From: Sphingopyxis sp. MSC1_008
GTDB taxonomy: Bacteria > Pseudomonadota > Alphaproteobacteria > Sphingomonadales > Sphingomonadaceae
Reading direction: 5' to 3'
Length of the DNA stretch: 64,000 nucleotides
Assembly (NCBI RefSeq): GCF_023197165.1
Contig: NZ_JALPRD010000014.1
Span: 1-64,000, forward strand
Notes under the pieces: model-generated
The model's input: only the letters and a program-made list of their open reading frames with translations
Told to the model about the DNA's origin: nothing
The model's database searches: none
Shown here: one piece after another, positions 26,193-34,337 of the stretch
Position numbering within the stretch: the first letter of the stretch is position 1
Layout: each line of letters opens with the position of its first letter
Translations under genes and position numbers: made by a program

Positions 26193-27182
26193 TCAAACCG
26201 TCGCCCGACCCTGATCACCGATCAGCTCGGCCTCGGCCGCCTTGACGATTCCGCCAACCTGTTCGACCTGCATCGTCCGCCCCTCGGTCTTCGGATGGAC
26301 ACCGAAATGAGCCGCGAGCTCCATCCGCAAAGCCCCCCATTTGGACTTGTTGCGGACGTACCATTTTCCATCGATCTTGATGTCGTCGTCATACTGCTCC
26401 TGCAGCGCGACGATTTCGCCCCAGAAGTCGATCTCCTCCTGCGGCGGTGTGAAGACCCGGTTGACCAGTTCGATATATTTCGGCTCGGGCGTACACAGCG
26501 CGCCGAAATATCCGAAACTCCTGTTCTGAAGCAGGAACTGCTCCAGACCATCCATGTCGTGCATGGCATTCCAGTTCGAACAGATCGGCCACTGCATCCC
26601 GGCAGCTCTGGTATCGAGCACGATCTTCTGCCGGATATACAGCGTTTCCGTGCACTCCCGCGTCCATTGATAGCCGATCGACCGTGCCGGATCGCCATTG
26701 GTATTCGTCGCGGACAGCATATATTCGACGCGCTCGCTGGCCTTGACGATATCATAGGCGAACCGATGCCCGCTCGCCGATTCCGGCAGCGGAAGAATAC
26801 AGATCTTTCCAGGCTCCAGCCCCGCCCGCGCCTCGAACAATGTCAGCAGATAGTCGACACGTTCGATCTCGGCGGCGCTCTCGACCTTGGGCAGCATCAC
26901 GCCGTAGAGGTTGGAGCACACGATCGCCTCGAGATCGGCAAGAATAGCAGGGTCGTGCGCGGTAGCTGTCCGCACGAACGTGGGCTTGAGGGATCCGCAC
27001 TCGTCGATCACCTGGCGAATATTCTTTCGCGCCACGGCTTTCAGATGGTCGGGGCAATGGTCTTCAAGCTCGTGAGTCACGGCGTCCGAAGCCGAGAGAT
27101 AAGCGGTTTTCAGTTCTTCAAGGCTGTCACCTTCCTTGAGATTCAAGCAGACCGATCTCAACGGGCGCCGGTTCCGGGCCAT
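26193..27182 (-). CDS. HpcH/HpaI (CitE-like) aldolase/lyase family protein, second copy
   Basis: The product has 329 residues from an ATG at 27182 that follows a GGGGG-containing ribosome site. CitE-family features are SDAVTHELEDHCPDHLKAVA, MLPKVESAAEIERVDYLL and the metal-ligand region ICILPLPESASG. It is clearly diverged from the copy at 4821: the usual GKWAIHP signature is replaced by GYFGALCTPEPKYIEL, and an insertion near residues 180-240 is rich in aromatic residues. A carbon-carbon lyase acting on a bulky substrate is plausible, but loss of the CoA-pocket signature leaves the reaction open. Confidence 0.78.
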   Translation of the reverse strand: MARNRRPLRSVCLNLKEGDSLEELKTAYLSASDAVTHELEDHCPDHLKAVARKNIRQVIDECGSLKPTFVRTATAHDPAILADLEAIVCSNLYGVMLPKVESAAEIERVDYLLTLFEARAGLEPGKICILPLPESASGHRFAYDIVKASERVEYMLSATNTNGDPARSIGYQWTRECTETLYIRQKIVLDTRAAGMQWPICSNWNAMHDMDGLEQFLLQNRSFGYFGALCTPEPKYIELVNRVFTPPQEEIDFWGEIVALQEQYDDDIKIDGKWYVRNKSKWGALRMELAAHFGVHPKTEGRTMQVEQVGGIVKAAEAELIGDQGRATV

Positions 27183-27538
27183 ATTATTGACCCCCGCGCT
27201 GCGACCGGGCGTTCGCCTGCAAGGAACAGCGCTTTTCGGCCGGATGCGAAATCCGCTCGTTGCATCGTTGCCCAAAGATAACCATGGTAGTTGTCATAAC
27301 TTGCACAATCTCCGCACCTGATGGTCAGCGCCCGATGCATTGATGACGTATCACCGTAAATGGCAATATATATTGCAGTTAAGATCGCACTATATTACAT
27401 ATATGATGCCATTAAATCTCTATATTTCTCTTGATATTTTCATCTTATTTCATTCCAAAAAGATGATCTCAATCGTGACCATATCGATACTTATATCGAT
27501 ATACATAACTCTTTAATTTTGAAATGAAGGAATGAAGT
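27183..27538. other. AT-rich intergenic region with nested palindromes
   Basis: This 356-base gap contains no gene. Its distal half (about 27340-27530) is strongly AT-rich compared with the GC-rich coding DNA around it. It holds the perfect palindrome GCAATATATATTGC (27363-27376), the motif ATATTACATATA (27392-27403), and two copies of TATCGATA 12 bases apart (27482-27489 and 27494-27501). It is the promoter region of the CitE-like gene and the 3-prime flank of the NTF2-like gene. Confidence 0.6.
27363..27376. promoter_or_regulatory. 14-bp perfect palindrome in AT-rich gap
   Basis: GCAATATATATTGC is self-complementary over its full length and lies about 180 bases upstream of the CitE-like start codon. 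It has the size of a dimeric repressor half-site pair. No second copy was seen, so the assignment as an operator is tentative. Confidence 0.3.
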
Positions 27539-28039
27539 CTATTCCTTCGTCCAATATTCCATCGCGTCGCCGTTGAAATCGGGATCACCGGCCAGATAGA
27601 AGGCATCCCATTTGGGTCCATTCGACAGCTCCCAATGCTCAACGGCGATGCCATCTTCGAACCGCCACGCTCCCATTCCGTCGCGCTCCCAGACATGGCC
27701 GTCGCGCGTCGTGCGAGACCGGAAGTGCAGAATGCCGTAGTTGTCATCCGCCAGAATCTGATGGATCGCGATGATCGACACGTCGCCGCCATCGCTCAGG
27801 GACGAGCGTCGGCGGGCATAAGCCTGCATGAATGCCATGTCTCCGGTCGTGGCTAGACGCACGCCGCCGGTATGGACGATAAGGTCTGGGGACATTCGCG
27901 CCATATATTTGGCGACATGTTCGGCGTGACGGCGATCACGTTGCTCGGTTGTCAGGCTTGCAACTGCAGGATCGGGTTGTTGGTCGATCCCGTACATCTC
28001 GGCAAGCCAGAGCGCATTGGGATGGTCAGGTGTCAGCAT
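27539..28039 (-). CDS. NTF2/SnoaL-like protein
   Basis: The product has 166 residues from the ATG at 28039, which follows AAGGA at six bases and lies directly after the monooxygenase stop. The second half has the beta-sheet pattern of the NTF2-like superfamily: ADDNYGILHFRSRTTRDGHV, MGAWRFEDGIAVEHWELSNG and the conserved final SDFNGDAMEYW-like segment. SnoaL-like proteins are small cyclases, isomerases or hydrolases, often paired with oxygenases. It is co-transcribed with the FAD monooxygenase and probably handles its product. Confidence 0.78.
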   Translation of the reverse strand: MLTPDHPNALWLAEMYGIDQQPDPAVASLTTEQRDRRHAEHVAKYMARMSPDLIVHTGGVRLATTGDMAFMQAYARRRSSLSDGGDVSIIAIHQILADDNYGILHFRSRTTRDGHVWERDGMGAWRFEDGIAVEHWELSNGPKWDAFYLAGDPDFNGDAMEYWTKE

Positions 28040-28040
28040 G

Positions 28041-29225
28041 TTAGTCCTTGATCTCAAGTCCGTTGTGAATGGCCCGCTTCTGTTCCATTGGCGCGGTCGG
28101 CAAGCCGCTCTCCCGCAGGCGCTGGTTACGCTGAAGCTCGCTTTCGGGGTCGGTCGGAATGAATTGCCAGCGCTTGCCTGCGAGGTTCTGGTTCGCCTCC
28201 GCAAAAGGACGATATTCCGTCTCGTAGCGGGCGAAGGCAGCGGCAGGATCGTCTAAATGGCGCGCCAGTTCGCCGGCGAGGACATAAGCCCCGGCCAGGG
28301 CGAGGCTGGACCCCTGCCCCGTTATGAAGGACGGCGCATGAGCAGCGTCGCCGGTCAGGGCGATGCGTCCCTTCGACCAAGCCGGCATGCGGATCTGGCT
28401 GACCGTGTCGCAATAGGCGTCATCCGCGCGATCGAGCTCCTCGAGCAGGCGTGGAATATGCCAGCCGTCCTCCCCGAAATGCGCCCTGAACCGCCGCCGC
28501 TGGATGTCGATATCGCGTTCGGCCGCCGAGGGCATTTCATCGGCCGCCACGGTAAGCAAGGCCGCGATGCGATCGTTGCTTCTGAGGCTGCTGAGGCCCG
28601 CCATTCGACCGACCGTCGAGAAGACCTGCTGCTCGCGATCGAGGCCAAAGACGTTCGGGAGGGTGAATCCGATGAAGAAATAGCCGAGATGGCGAACGAA
28701 TGCGTCCTCCGGCCCAAGGGCGAACCCCCGCGTCGAAGAATGCAGCCCGTCCGCGCCGATCACATAAAGATAGCGCTCCCGCCGGCCGGACTTGAACTCG
28801 ACCTCGACCGCGTCGCCGCGGTCGTCGAGAGCGACGACATGATCGTTGAAGTGATAGGTGCAGCGATCGCGCGTTCGCTCATAGAGCAGCATCGCCAGGT
28901 CGCCGCGCGGCACTTCGACGTCAAGGCCCTGGGTCCCGCCGCTGAATTCCTCGGGGCGGAGCGCCACGATCGCTTCTCCGCCACGATCGAACAGCGTCAG
29001 TGCCTCGATATCGAGATGGGCGCGCCGCAACTGGTCGGTCATTCCCATCCTGTCGGCGACGATCATTGCCGAGCCACGAAGATCGATGGGATAACCTCCG
29101 CCGCGCACTTCGGAAGAACGCTCTACGATCTCGACGTCGAAACCATATTCGGCGAGCCAGTAGCCGAGGGTCGGACCCGCGATGCTCGCCCCGGAGATCA
29201 GAATTTTCGAACCACAACTCGGCAC
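28041..29225 (-). CDS. FAD-dependent monooxygenase (class A flavoprotein hydroxylase)
   Basis: The 394-residue protein has the Rossmann start KILISGASIAGPTLGYWLAE and the DG motif in YVIGADGLHSSTR. It also has the GD motif in GRIALTGDAAHAPSFITGQG, so it is a para-hydroxybenzoate-hydroxylase-type NAD(P)H enzyme. Sequence between DG and GD resembles TetX-like and aromatic hydroxylases in the 380-400 residue class. It is divergent from the TetR gene, with a 24-base palindrome in the gap, and is followed by the NTF2-like gene. It would hydroxylate an aromatic or enolic substrate. Confidence 0.9.
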   Translation of the reverse strand: MPSCGSKILISGASIAGPTLGYWLAEYGFDVEIVERSSEVRGGGYPIDLRGSAMIVADRMGMTDQLRRAHLDIEALTLFDRGGEAIVALRPEEFSGGTQGLDVEVPRGDLAMLLYERTRDRCTYHFNDHVVALDDRGDAVEVEFKSGRRERYLYVIGADGLHSSTRGFALGPEDAFVRHLGYFFIGFTLPNVFGLDREQQVFSTVGRMAGLSSLRSNDRIAALLTVAADEMPSAAERDIDIQRRRFRAHFGEDGWHIPRLLEELDRADDAYCDTVSQIRMPAWSKGRIALTGDAAHAPSFITGQGSSLALAGAYVLAGELARHLDDPAAAFARYETEYRPFAEANQNLAGKRWQFIPTDPESELQRNQRLRESGLPTAPMEQKRAIHNGLEIKD

Positions 29226-29358
29226 GCCTGGTCACCTTCGATCCGCCAGTCCGCAGCCATCCGGCAGCGGACACCCGCGACGACATCGTCGCACTCGCTC
29301 CTGCGCACAGGCAGCGAAGCGGGACTTGCCCTTCGCTTCCCGCGCGCTATCCTCTGAT

Positions 29359-29382
29359 ATAAGAGTTGCTAGTGCATCTTAT
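29359..29382. promoter_or_regulatory. 24-bp TetR-type operator (site 2), divergent promoter
   Basis: ATAAGAG (29359-29365), ten bases, ATCTTAT (29376-29382) has the same geometry as sites 1 and 3, with one arm mismatch. It lies between the monooxygenase (reverse, start 29225) and the TetR gene (forward, start 29408). On the reverse strand a TTGACG -35 hexamer (29394-29389) stands at its edge. The location is the classic autoregulatory position of a TetR-type repressor. Confidence 0.72.
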
Positions 29383-29407
29383 TTCAGTCGTCAACTAGGA
29401 TACTTGA

Positions 29408-30040
29408 ATGAGTCTTAAATCGGTCACCGAGGCGAACGAAGCAGGAGATTCCGTCGTCAAAACACGGCGGCGGGGCGTGGCGCTCGAAGGTGCGCTGCTG
29501 GAGGCAGCATGGGCGGAGTTGCTCGACGGCGGCTACTCGGCTTTCACCATAGAAGGCGTGGCGCTGCGGGCCCGTACCAGCCGCCCGGTCATCGCGCGCC
29601 GCTGGTCCAGTCGCGGCGATCTGGCCATGTCGGCATTCCGGCATCATATCGAGAGCCACCCGCTGACGATCCCCGAAGAAAGCGATATCCGCACTGAACT
29701 CGTCCATTATATCGTCGAATTGTACGAGCGCGACTTTCCGCTTGCGATGATCATGTGGACGCAAATGGACGAATATTATCGCGAGCAAAAATCCTCGCCC
29801 GCGCGCTTTCGCGAGACGCTGCTCGCGGGCCGGGTATCGGCGGTCCGATTCCTTTTGGAACGAGCGGCTGAACGCGGCGAGGTCGATGCCGGCAAGCTGA
29901 CCGAAATGGTCATGTCCATCCCTGCGGCGTTCCTCGCCTATATCACGGCGACACAATCCGATATCGCCATCCGCGCTGCCGTCGAGGAGATGGTCGACAG
30001 CGTCCTTCTCCCGCTGGTGAGGACGAAAAGCCAGCCGTGA
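29408..30040 (+). CDS. TetR family transcriptional regulator, probable regulator of the ATAAGAT-N10-ATCTTAT sites
   Basis: The product has 210 residues. The N-terminal DNA-binding domain (residues 20-70) reads ALEGALLEAAWAELLDGGYS, AFTIEGVALRARTSRPVIAR and RWSSRGDLAMSAF, the TetR three-helix pattern, and is followed by an all-helical ligand domain containing a TetR_C-type segment. It is divergent from the monooxygenase operon across the second palindrome, and the third palindrome lies 120 bases downstream of its stop, in front of the VOC operon. Because the same palindrome controls the aminotransferase operon 12 kb away, this regulator is the most economical candidate for all three. Confidence 0.9.
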   Translation: MSLKSVTEANEAGDSVVKTRRRGVALEGALLEAAWAELLDGGYSAFTIEGVALRARTSRPVIARRWSSRGDLAMSAFRHHIESHPLTIPEESDIRTELVHYIVELYERDFPLAMIMWTQMDEYYREQKSSPARFRETLLAGRVSAVRFLLERAAERGEVDAGKLTEMVMSIPAAFLAYITATQSDIAIRAAVEEMVDSVLLPLVRTKSQP

Positions 30041-30155
30041 CGTGGACAAGGTGACGGATGGGTAAACGGCAACTAGCAGCGCAGGAGGCGGCTCCGCACC
30101 ACCCCGCGGTCGGCCCTCTGGCCCGAGGCGCAAAGCCGGTCATCATTGTGAGGCC

Positions 30156-30185
30156 TTGACGATAAGATTCCTTAATGTATCTTAT
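30156..30185 (+). promoter_or_regulatory. Promoter with overlapping 24-bp TetR-type operator (site 3)
   Basis: A TTGACG -35 hexamer (30156-30161) runs directly into ATAAGAT (30162-30168), ten bases, ATCTTAT (30179-30185). The architecture is identical to site 1, including the internal TTAA and GTATCTTAT; about 20 of 24 bases match. It should drive the VOC-GGT-MFS genes, whose first start codon lies about 20 bases further on. Confidence 0.75.
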
Positions 30186-30206
30186 TGCGTCCAGATGCTG
30201 CACGGG

Positions 30207-30629
30207 ATGAGATACACCGAAATGCCCCCCCTTTGCCTTGACCATGTCACGCTCAGCAGTGGAGACATCGAAAGAACCGTCGCTTTCTATGGCGACATCC
30301 TCGGGCTGCGGCCCGGCTTCCGCCCTCCGCTCGAAGCCAATGGCGTCCGGGTCGGGGGCGTGTGGCTCTATCCCGAGGGCGGCACTTATCCGATCCTGCA
30401 CATCATCGATCGCAAGCCCGAGGACGGACCGACCGGCGCTTTCCACCATTTCGCGTTTCGCGGCACCGGGTTGCTCGCTTTCCTCGACCATCTTCGCAGC
30501 CGTGCGGTCGAATTCAAGGCTGCGCCCGTCGCCGATACGTCCGATACCCAGGTCCATTTCTTCGACCCCAATGGCGTCAAGATCGAGATGATCTTCGCCG
30601 ATCGTGTCGCCCCCTCGCTGCTGAGCTGA
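30207..30629 (+). CDS. VOC (glyoxalase/bleomycin-resistance/dioxygenase) superfamily protein
   Basis: The product has 140 residues with two beta-alpha-beta-beta-beta modules. It begins PPLCLDHVTLSSGDIERTVA with the metal-ligand His, continues with LHIIDRKPEDGPTGAFHHFAF (second His) and ends with VHFFDPNGVKIEM, carrying the Glu ligand. Members are isomerases, lyases, dioxygenases or binding proteins for small molecules. The start at 30207 or 30222 is equally possible; upstream bases belong to the promoter. It is the first gene after operator site 3 and is followed at six bases by the gamma-glutamyltransferase gene. Confidence 0.85.
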   Translation: MRYTEMPPLCLDHVTLSSGDIERTVAFYGDILGLRPGFRPPLEANGVRVGGVWLYPEGGTYPILHIIDRKPEDGPTGAFHHFAFRGTGLLAFLDHLRSRAVEFKAAPVADTSDTQVHFFDPNGVKIEMIFADRVAPSLLS

Positions 30630-30634
30630 CCGGC

Positions 30635-32248
30635 ATGACCGCCGGCCCGGACTCGCTGTCCCTGGATTATGCCCTGCCCTATCCGTCGCGTCGGACTCCT
30701 GCGATGGGCCGCGCCGCGATCGCAACATCGCACCATCTCGCGTCGATCGCGGGCATGGACATGCTGGCGATGGGCGGCAACGCCGCGGATGCGAGCATCG
30801 CCGCCGCGATGGTCCTTACCGTCGTCGAACCCACCGGGTGCGGGATCGGCGGTGATGGCTTCGCCATATTGTGGGACGGAAAAGAACTGCACGGCCTTAA
30901 CGGCTCGGGGCGATCGTCGGCGGGCTGGACGCCCGAATATTTTCAAGGCCTGACGGCGATACCGGAGCGCGGCTGGAATTCGGTCACCGTGCCGGGCGTT
31001 GTCTCGAGCTGGATTGCGCTCTGGGAGCGGTTCGGCTCGCTGCCGCTCGAGACCATCGCGGCGCCCGCCATCCGCCATGCGCGCAACGGGTTTCTGGTCA
31101 CACCGACCATTGCTCGCCTGTGGGCGAACGGCGGGCAGACGCTGAGGGAACAGCCGGGCTTTGCGGCATGTTTTCTGCCCGGTGGCCGCGCCCCTCGGGC
31201 GGGCGAATTGTTTCGATCCGCCGCCCATGCCGCGACGCTGGAGACGATCGCCGCAACCCGGGGAGAGGCATTTTATCGAGGGGCGCTTGCCGATCGCATT
31301 GTGGCCGACGCCCAAGCACATGGCGCTGCGCTGAGCCTCGCCGATCTCGGGGAACACCGGGCCGAATGGGTCGGCACCATTTCACAACGCTTCGCCAATG
31401 GCATCGTTCACGAACTGCCGCCAGCCAATCAGGGTCTGGCGACATTGATTGGTCTCGGGATTCTGGAAGCGGCCGGCTGGGAGCCGTCGTCACCCGACGA
31501 TCCGCATCAGCTGCATCTCGCGATCGAGGCGACCAAGCTGGCGTTGGCCGACGTCTATCGACATCTGACCGACGTCGACGCGATGCGATGTGCGCCGGAG
31601 GCGTTTCTCGATCCGGCGTATCTGCGCGAGCGCGCGAAGCTGATCGATCCCGATCGCGCCAGCGATCCCGGCCATGGCGAACCGCGGCCCGGCGGCACGG
31701 TCTGCCTCGCGGCGGCGGATGACAGCGGGATGATGGTGTCGTTCATCCAGTCCAACTACAAGGGTTTTGGATCGGGCATCGTCGTTCCCGGTACCGGCAT
31801 CGCGCTGCAAAACCGCGGCGTCGGCTTCACGCTCGAGCCAGGACATGTGAACCAGGTCGCGCCGCGCAAGCGCCCCTTCCACACGATCATTCCAGGCTTC
31901 GCCACGGATCTCGAAGGCAACCCGCTCATGGCGTTCGGCCTGATGGGCGGACCGATTCAGGCGCAGGGCCATCTCCAACTTGCACTCAGGATTCTTGGCT
32001 ACGGGCAAAACCCCCAGGCCGCCGCCGACGCGCCGCGCTGGCGCATCGATGCAGGGCGCCGTGTCGGTATTGAACCGGGCACCGATCCGGCGCTGATCGA
32101 ATATCTCCGCGCCCGGGGGCACGATATCGTCAGCGAAGAACTGGATGCCACTTTCTCCTTCGGCGGCGCCCAGATCGTCCTGAAAACGGGCGACGGCTAT
32201 GTTGCGGGGTCCGATCCCCGCAAGGATGGCCAGGCCCTTGCGCGCTGA
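30635..32248 (+). CDS. Gamma-glutamyltransferase family protein (Ntn hydrolase)
   Basis: The product has 537 residues, the length of a GGT proenzyme. Family markers are ATSHHLASIAGMDMLAMGGN, GCGIGGDGFAILW and a SVTVPGVVSSW segment. The processing site is GEPRPGGTVCLAA, where Thr355 would be the autocatalytic nucleophile, followed by VSFIQSNYKGFGSGIV and the FGLMGGPIQAQGHLQ oxyanion region. No signal peptide is visible, unlike periplasmic GGTs, so it probably acts in the cytoplasm. In this catabolic operon it may remove or add gamma-glutamyl groups on an amine intermediate or cleave an amide; a glutathione role is also possible. Confidence 0.88.
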   Translation: MTAGPDSLSLDYALPYPSRRTPAMGRAAIATSHHLASIAGMDMLAMGGNAADASIAAAMVLTVVEPTGCGIGGDGFAILWDGKELHGLNGSGRSSAGWTPEYFQGLTAIPERGWNSVTVPGVVSSWIALWERFGSLPLETIAAPAIRHARNGFLVTPTIARLWANGGQTLREQPGFAACFLPGGRAPRAGELFRSAAHAATLETIAATRGEAFYRGALADRIVADAQAHGAALSLADLGEHRAEWVGTISQRFANGIVHELPPANQGLATLIGLGILEAAGWEPSSPDDPHQLHLAIEATKLALADVYRHLTDVDAMRCAPEAFLDPAYLRERAKLIDPDRASDPGHGEPRPGGTVCLAAADDSGMMVSFIQSNYKGFGSGIVVPGTGIALQNRGVGFTLEPGHVNQVAPRKRPFHTIIPGFATDLEGNPLMAFGLMGGPIQAQGHLQLALRILGYGQNPQAAADAPRWRIDAGRRVGIEPGTDPALIEYLRARGHDIVSEELDATFSFGGAQIVLKTGDGYVAGSDPRKDGQALAR

Positions 32249-32300
32249 AGGGCGCTTTTTCCCACAGCCTCCTATTCCTCATATCCAAGGACTCGGTAAC

Positions 32301-33569
32301 TTGACAATTGCTCCCCCCGCACGCACCCAAAGCAGATTATATGGCTGGTATGTCGTGACGGTGCTGATGCTCTGTCAGACACTAGCCGCGCTCGACGCCA
32401 AGCTACCGTTTATCCTGGTGGAAGCGCTCAAGCATGATCTGAAACTGAGCGATACCCAGATCGGGCTGATCACCGGACCCGCCTTTTCGCTCACCTATGC
32501 GATCGCCGCACTACCGATCGCGAAGATGTCGGATCGCGGCGTTCGCGTTCACGTCATCGCGGGCGCGATCGTCTTGTGGAGCATGCTGACAGCGGTCGGC
32601 GGCCTGGCGCAGGGGATGAAGTCGCTGCTCGTCAGCCGCATCGGCGTGGCGGTCGGCGAGGCCGCGCTGACGCCGGCCGCCCACTCGATCATCGCCGACT
32701 ATACCCATAAGGCGTCGCGGCCCAAGGCAATCGCCATCTACTCGCTCGGCCTCGCGATCGGAACCTTTCTGGCGCTTTCCCTAGGGGGTTATCTCAACGA
32801 TCGGTTCGGATGGCGCACCACATTGTTCGCGACCGGCGCCACAGGTATCTTTATGTGCGTGCTGGTGCTCACCACCGTCCGCGAACCCGCTCGCGAGGCG
32901 CCGAGCGGCCAGCGCGATCTGCCCAAGGGCAATTTTCTCAGCCTCCTGCGCAATGGTCCCGTTCGTAACCTGATGCTGGGCGGCGCGATATTAGGAATCA
33001 GCTCGGGCGCTTTGGGCAGTTGGGCGCCGGCCTACGTCATGCGGACCTTCCACCTCAGCGCGACGGCGACCGGCGCGTCGTTCGGCGCGATCGCCGGGGG
33101 TGTCGCGATCCTGGGCATATTGTGCGGCGGCTTCATCGGCGGCTGGCTGGCGCAGCGCGAACCCCGCCACGCGTTCAACCTGCTCGCGCTTTCTTTCATT
33201 CTCGCGATGGTCGCGCAGATCGGCTCGCTGCTGACGAGCGACTATCCGCTGTTCCTCATCCTCACCGCGATCAGCATCTTCCTCGTCGCCTTCTACCTCG
33301 CACCGACCTATGCGACGATCCAGTCCGCGGTGGATCCCAGCGCCCGGAGCTTTGCTGCGGCGGTGACCATGTTCTGTATCAGCGGGGTCGGCATGGCGTC
33401 GGGCGCATTTGTCTGTGGTCTGTTCAGCGATCTGCTCCAACCCTATTATGGTGCGGACTCGTTGAAATTCGCGCTGCTGATCTTGTCGGTGTTCAAGCTC
33501 TGGGGCGCGGTGCACTACGTCCTCGTCGGCCGGCACTTGGCGCTCGCCCAAAAGACAGCGTCGGCGTGA
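32301..33569 (+). CDS. MFS transporter
   Basis: The product has about 422 residues and twelve hydrophobic segments, beginning at LYGWYVVTVLMLCQTLAALD. Major-facilitator signatures are ISLITGPAFSLTYAIAALPI-like between helices 2 and 3 and GGYLNDRFGWRTTLFATGA in the middle. It resembles the sphingomonad group of MFS carriers with a spinster/aromatic-acid layout. The start is uncertain: a TTG at 32301 with AAGGA nine bases upstream, or an ATG at 32226 overlapping the GGT gene. It is the last gene of the operon under operator site 3 and probably imports the substrate or exports a product. Confidence 0.85.
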   Translation: MTIAPPARTQSRLYGWYVVTVLMLCQTLAALDAKLPFILVEALKHDLKLSDTQIGLITGPAFSLTYAIAALPIAKMSDRGVRVHVIAGAIVLWSMLTAVGGLAQGMKSLLVSRIGVAVGEAALTPAAHSIIADYTHKASRPKAIAIYSLGLAIGTFLALSLGGYLNDRFGWRTTLFATGATGIFMCVLVLTTVREPAREAPSGQRDLPKGNFLSLLRNGPVRNLMLGGAILGISSGALGSWAPAYVMRTFHLSATATGASFGAIAGGVAILGILCGGFIGGWLAQREPRHAFNLLALSFILAMVAQIGSLLTSDYPLFLILTAISIFLVAFYLAPTYATIQSAVDPSARSFAAAVTMFCISGVGMASGAFVCGLFSDLLQPYYGADSLKFALLILSVFKLWGAVHYVLVGRHLALAQKTASA

Positions 33570-33833
33570 AGTGCCTAGAGTGTGCGCGGCGCCGTGCGAC
33601 GAAACGAAGAAAGTCGGAATCCGTCGCCGAACCCGCTGCACGCGCTGACGTCACGGCTTTCGCAACTCTGCCCCCACCTGAGCATGATGGGACAGGCAAG
33701 TGACATCGACGATGCCGTCGTCGACGCGAAAAAGCCAGCCAAGCGGAGGGCGTCGATGCCCGGAAGCTCCGCGGGAGGAAAGGGCATTTCGTTCCGCTTT
33801 CCGGAGTAGACCTTCGCCGAATGGCGGGCTTGC

Positions 33834-33875
33834 ATGCCACGGGGACGTTTTTCGCGTTTCCGTGGCATGTTTTTC
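33834..33875 (+). terminator. Intrinsic terminator-like hairpin, forward strand
   Basis: Ten-base arms (CATGCCACGG 33834-33843 and CCGTGGCATG 33861-33870) enclose a 17-base loop and are followed by TTTTT at 33871-33875. It stands 265 bases after the MFS stop and would end the transcript of the VOC-GGT-MFS operon. Confidence 0.65.
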
Positions 33876-34056
33876 CACCCTCCCCTGTTGACCGGACGCC
33901 GGTTTGCGGCGGCCCGCATTGATGACCGCTATTGGCGTGAGAAGTAGACCTCTCTCACCAAGGGACGTTTGATTGTTCGAACGAACGGCAGGCCTAGTTT
34001 CGATTGCCGGCAGCGACATCGAACGGGCGCAGCCATCCACGTCGCAATCTCAGGCC

Positions 34057-34086
34057 AATAAAAGAAGGGCCAGCTTGCGCCGGCCC
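34057..34086 (-). terminator. Intrinsic terminator with GCAA tetraloop, reverse strand
   Basis: Read on the reverse strand, a fully paired 8-base stem (one G-U pair) closed by a GCAA tetraloop occupies 34086-34067 and is followed by TTCTTTTATT. It lies about 250 bases beyond the stop of the reverse-strand YczE gene, so either that transcript has a long 3-prime end or a short untranslated RNA ends here. Confidence 0.65.
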
Positions 34087-34337
34087 CGTATAGTTTTGGG
34101 AGAGGATGCCTGAAAGGCAGAAATGATATGGGAATCGTTCGCTTATGCTGCAAGCGCGAACGAGAGATTTTTCAGATGTTTTCGCCGGCGGGAGGAGCCG
34201 GCAGCGTCGGCACCTCGCCCCGGTCTCCGGTGTGTCATGGTCGATTATCGATACAGCGACCGATCGATCATCTTGCCCCACATTGTGGGAGCCCGCGCGC
34301 GCCGTTGTAGAGCGAGGGTGCCGATATGTCGAAGCGG

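Larger units (their letters stand above)
33570..34337. other. 768-base region without a recognisable gene, rich in hairpins
   Basis: No reading frame here has protein-like composition or known motifs in either strand. The region holds two terminator-like hairpins (33834-33875 forward and 34057-34086 reverse) and a smaller GCCT-GAA-AGGC hairpin near 34110. It is the boundary between the left catabolic block and the MocR/YczE module and may contain remains of deleted DNA or a small RNA gene on the reverse strand. Confidence 0.5.
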
